Of a stretch of DNA of 64,000 nt, positions 63,267 to 64,000 are shown piece by piece. Source of the DNA: Chryseobacterium rhizoplanae (GTDB lineage Bacteria > Bacteroidota > Bacteroidia > Flavobacteriales > Weeksellaceae); the NCBI RefSeq assembly GCF_900182655.1, contig NZ_FXTC01000004.1:1-64000 (forward strand), read 5' to 3'. Position numbers and translations under genes: made by a program. Positions within the stretch are counted from its first letter, which is position 1, and every line of letters starts with the position of its first letter. A model generated the notes under the pieces. That model was not told the DNA's origin and did no database searches. It saw only the letters and a list, made by a program, of their open reading frames with translations.

Positions 63267-64000
63267 TTGAAAGTTTTCAAGAATTTTACAGATTATTCCT
63301 CTCAGAAGCCTTTAGCATTGTCTTTAGGAATGTTTGACGGGGTACATCTCGGGCATAAGAGTATTATTGATGAACTGACTAAAGTAGGTACAGAGAACAA
63401 TCTGGAAACTGCTATCCTTACTTTCTGGCCGCATCCGAGGTTTGTTTTTAATCCTAATGAAGATTTAAAACTTCTGAATACATTAGAAGAAAAAAAGCAG
63501 CTGGTTGAGAAATATGGTGTTGATAATCTGTTCCTGAAGGAGTTTGATGAAGAATTCAGAAACTTAACCGGAGAAGAATTTGTGCGTCAGATTTTAATTG
63601 ATAAGCTCAACGTTAAATACCTTATTATAGGATACGATCATTCTTTCGGAAAAAATAAAAGCGGAAATTTTGAACTTCTTCAGAAATTATCCAAAGAGCT
63701 GGATTTTGATGTGGAACAAATGGAAGCAATCAATATTCACGAAAACAATATCAGTTCCACGAAAGTACGTAATGCACTTTTAACAGGAAATATCAAGGAG
63801 GCCAACGAAATGCTGGGATACTCCTACTCTGTTTCAGGAACGGTTGTTCATGGGAAGAAAATCGGGAGAACAATTGGCTATCCCACAGCTAATATTGATA
63901 CGGAATCTATTAAGCTTTTACCTAAAAAAGGAGCTTATATTGTAGAAGTATTTGTAAAAGGCAACCAATATAAAGGAATGCTGAGTGTGGGAACCAACCC
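63267..64000 (+). CDS. ribF: Bifunctional riboflavin kinase/FAD synthetase, 5' part
   Basis: The frame runs off the right edge after 244 codons. Start is TTG 63267, set by homology: KVFKNFTDYSSQKPLALSLG leads into the nucleotidyltransferase motif GMFDGVHLGHKSIIDEL. TFWPHPRFVF, YLIIGYDHSFGKNKSG and the ISSTKVRNALLTGNIKEANEMLGY block complete the FAD synthetase module (about 1-190); the riboflavin kinase domain begins at GTVVHGKKIGRTIGYPTANI. It makes FMN and FAD from riboflavin. Confidence 0.95.
   Translation, partial: MKVFKNFTDYSSQKPLALSLGMFDGVHLGHKSIIDELTKVGTENNLETAILTFWPHPRFVFNPNEDLKLLNTLEEKKQLVEKYGVDNLFLKEFDEEFRNLTGEEFVRQILIDKLNVKYLIIGYDHSFGKNKSGNFELLQKLSKELDFDVEQMEAINIHENNISSTKVRNALLTGNIKEANEMLGYSYSVSGTVVHGKKIGRTIGYPTANIDTESIKLLPKKGAYIVEVFVKGNQYKGMLSVGTN

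Overview
The window reads as a chromosomal stretch of a Flavobacteriia member, almost certainly Chryseobacterium or a close relative. The clues are low GC, promoters of the Bacteroidota type (TAnnTTTG at -7 with TTG or TTTG about 17-20 bases upstream), a 288-residue primary sigma factor, an IND/CGB-type class B1 metallo-beta-lactamase, TssN and other parts of the Bacteroidota type VI secretion system, GT117 and YaiO-family proteins, and a bacteriocin-type leader common in this genus. No rRNA, tRNA, CRISPR array or intact insertion sequence was seen.

Layout. 1-1860 is a very AT-rich, eroded end of a polymorphic-toxin (RHS) locus: an RHS-core fragment, a CPCC-family protein, two small unknown genes and repeated terminator hairpins. 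2099-10878 is a tight four-gene operon: a hybrid histidine kinase with GAF, PAS, two receiver and Hpt domains, a lone receiver, a HEAT-repeat membrane protein, and a 1145-residue fusion of a processive family-2 glycosyltransferase to an LtaS-like phosphotransferase. It meets, tail to tail, a TPR/YaiO outer-membrane barrel. Together they look like an exopolysaccharide synthesis, modification and export unit with its own signalling. 12.3-18.0 kb holds xth, a LexA-like repressor, a glycine-zipper bacteriocin-like peptide and small metabolic genes. 18.0-22.0 kb is rich in repeats, with a strong promoter in front of an almost ORF-less stretch, a 336-base tandem repeat and a separate 218-base tandem duplication.

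22-28 kb carries an ArsR/SRPBCC module, a threonine aldolase divergent from an MntR/DtxR regulator, and the metallo-beta-lactamase. 28.2-31.2 kb is a three-gene T6SS island (tssG, tssN, tssK) without the rest of the apparatus. An S1/P1 nuclease, rpoD, an FAD-monooxygenase pseudogene and an S9 peptidase follow. 37.8-42.7 kb is a minus-strand copper operon (HYC_CC_PP protein, two DUF3347 proteins, a multicopper oxidase fused to a CopB-like barrel, a haem-binding protein). 43.6-53.0 kb has a TonB-dependent receptor, kdsA, a REP-like cluster, a GT-C glycosyltransferase and a GT117 protein. 53.3-55.7 kb encodes a probable cysteate synthase and cysteate acyltransferase pair, the first steps of sulfonolipid (capnine) synthesis. 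The right end holds an EamA transporter, a beta-helix-like unknown, a B12-binding radical SAM enzyme, atpC-atpD and a partial ribF.

The best candidates for something new are the glycosyltransferase-phosphotransferase fusion operon, the CX3C/glycine-zipper secreted peptide, and the promoter-hairpin region at 18.2-18.6 kb.
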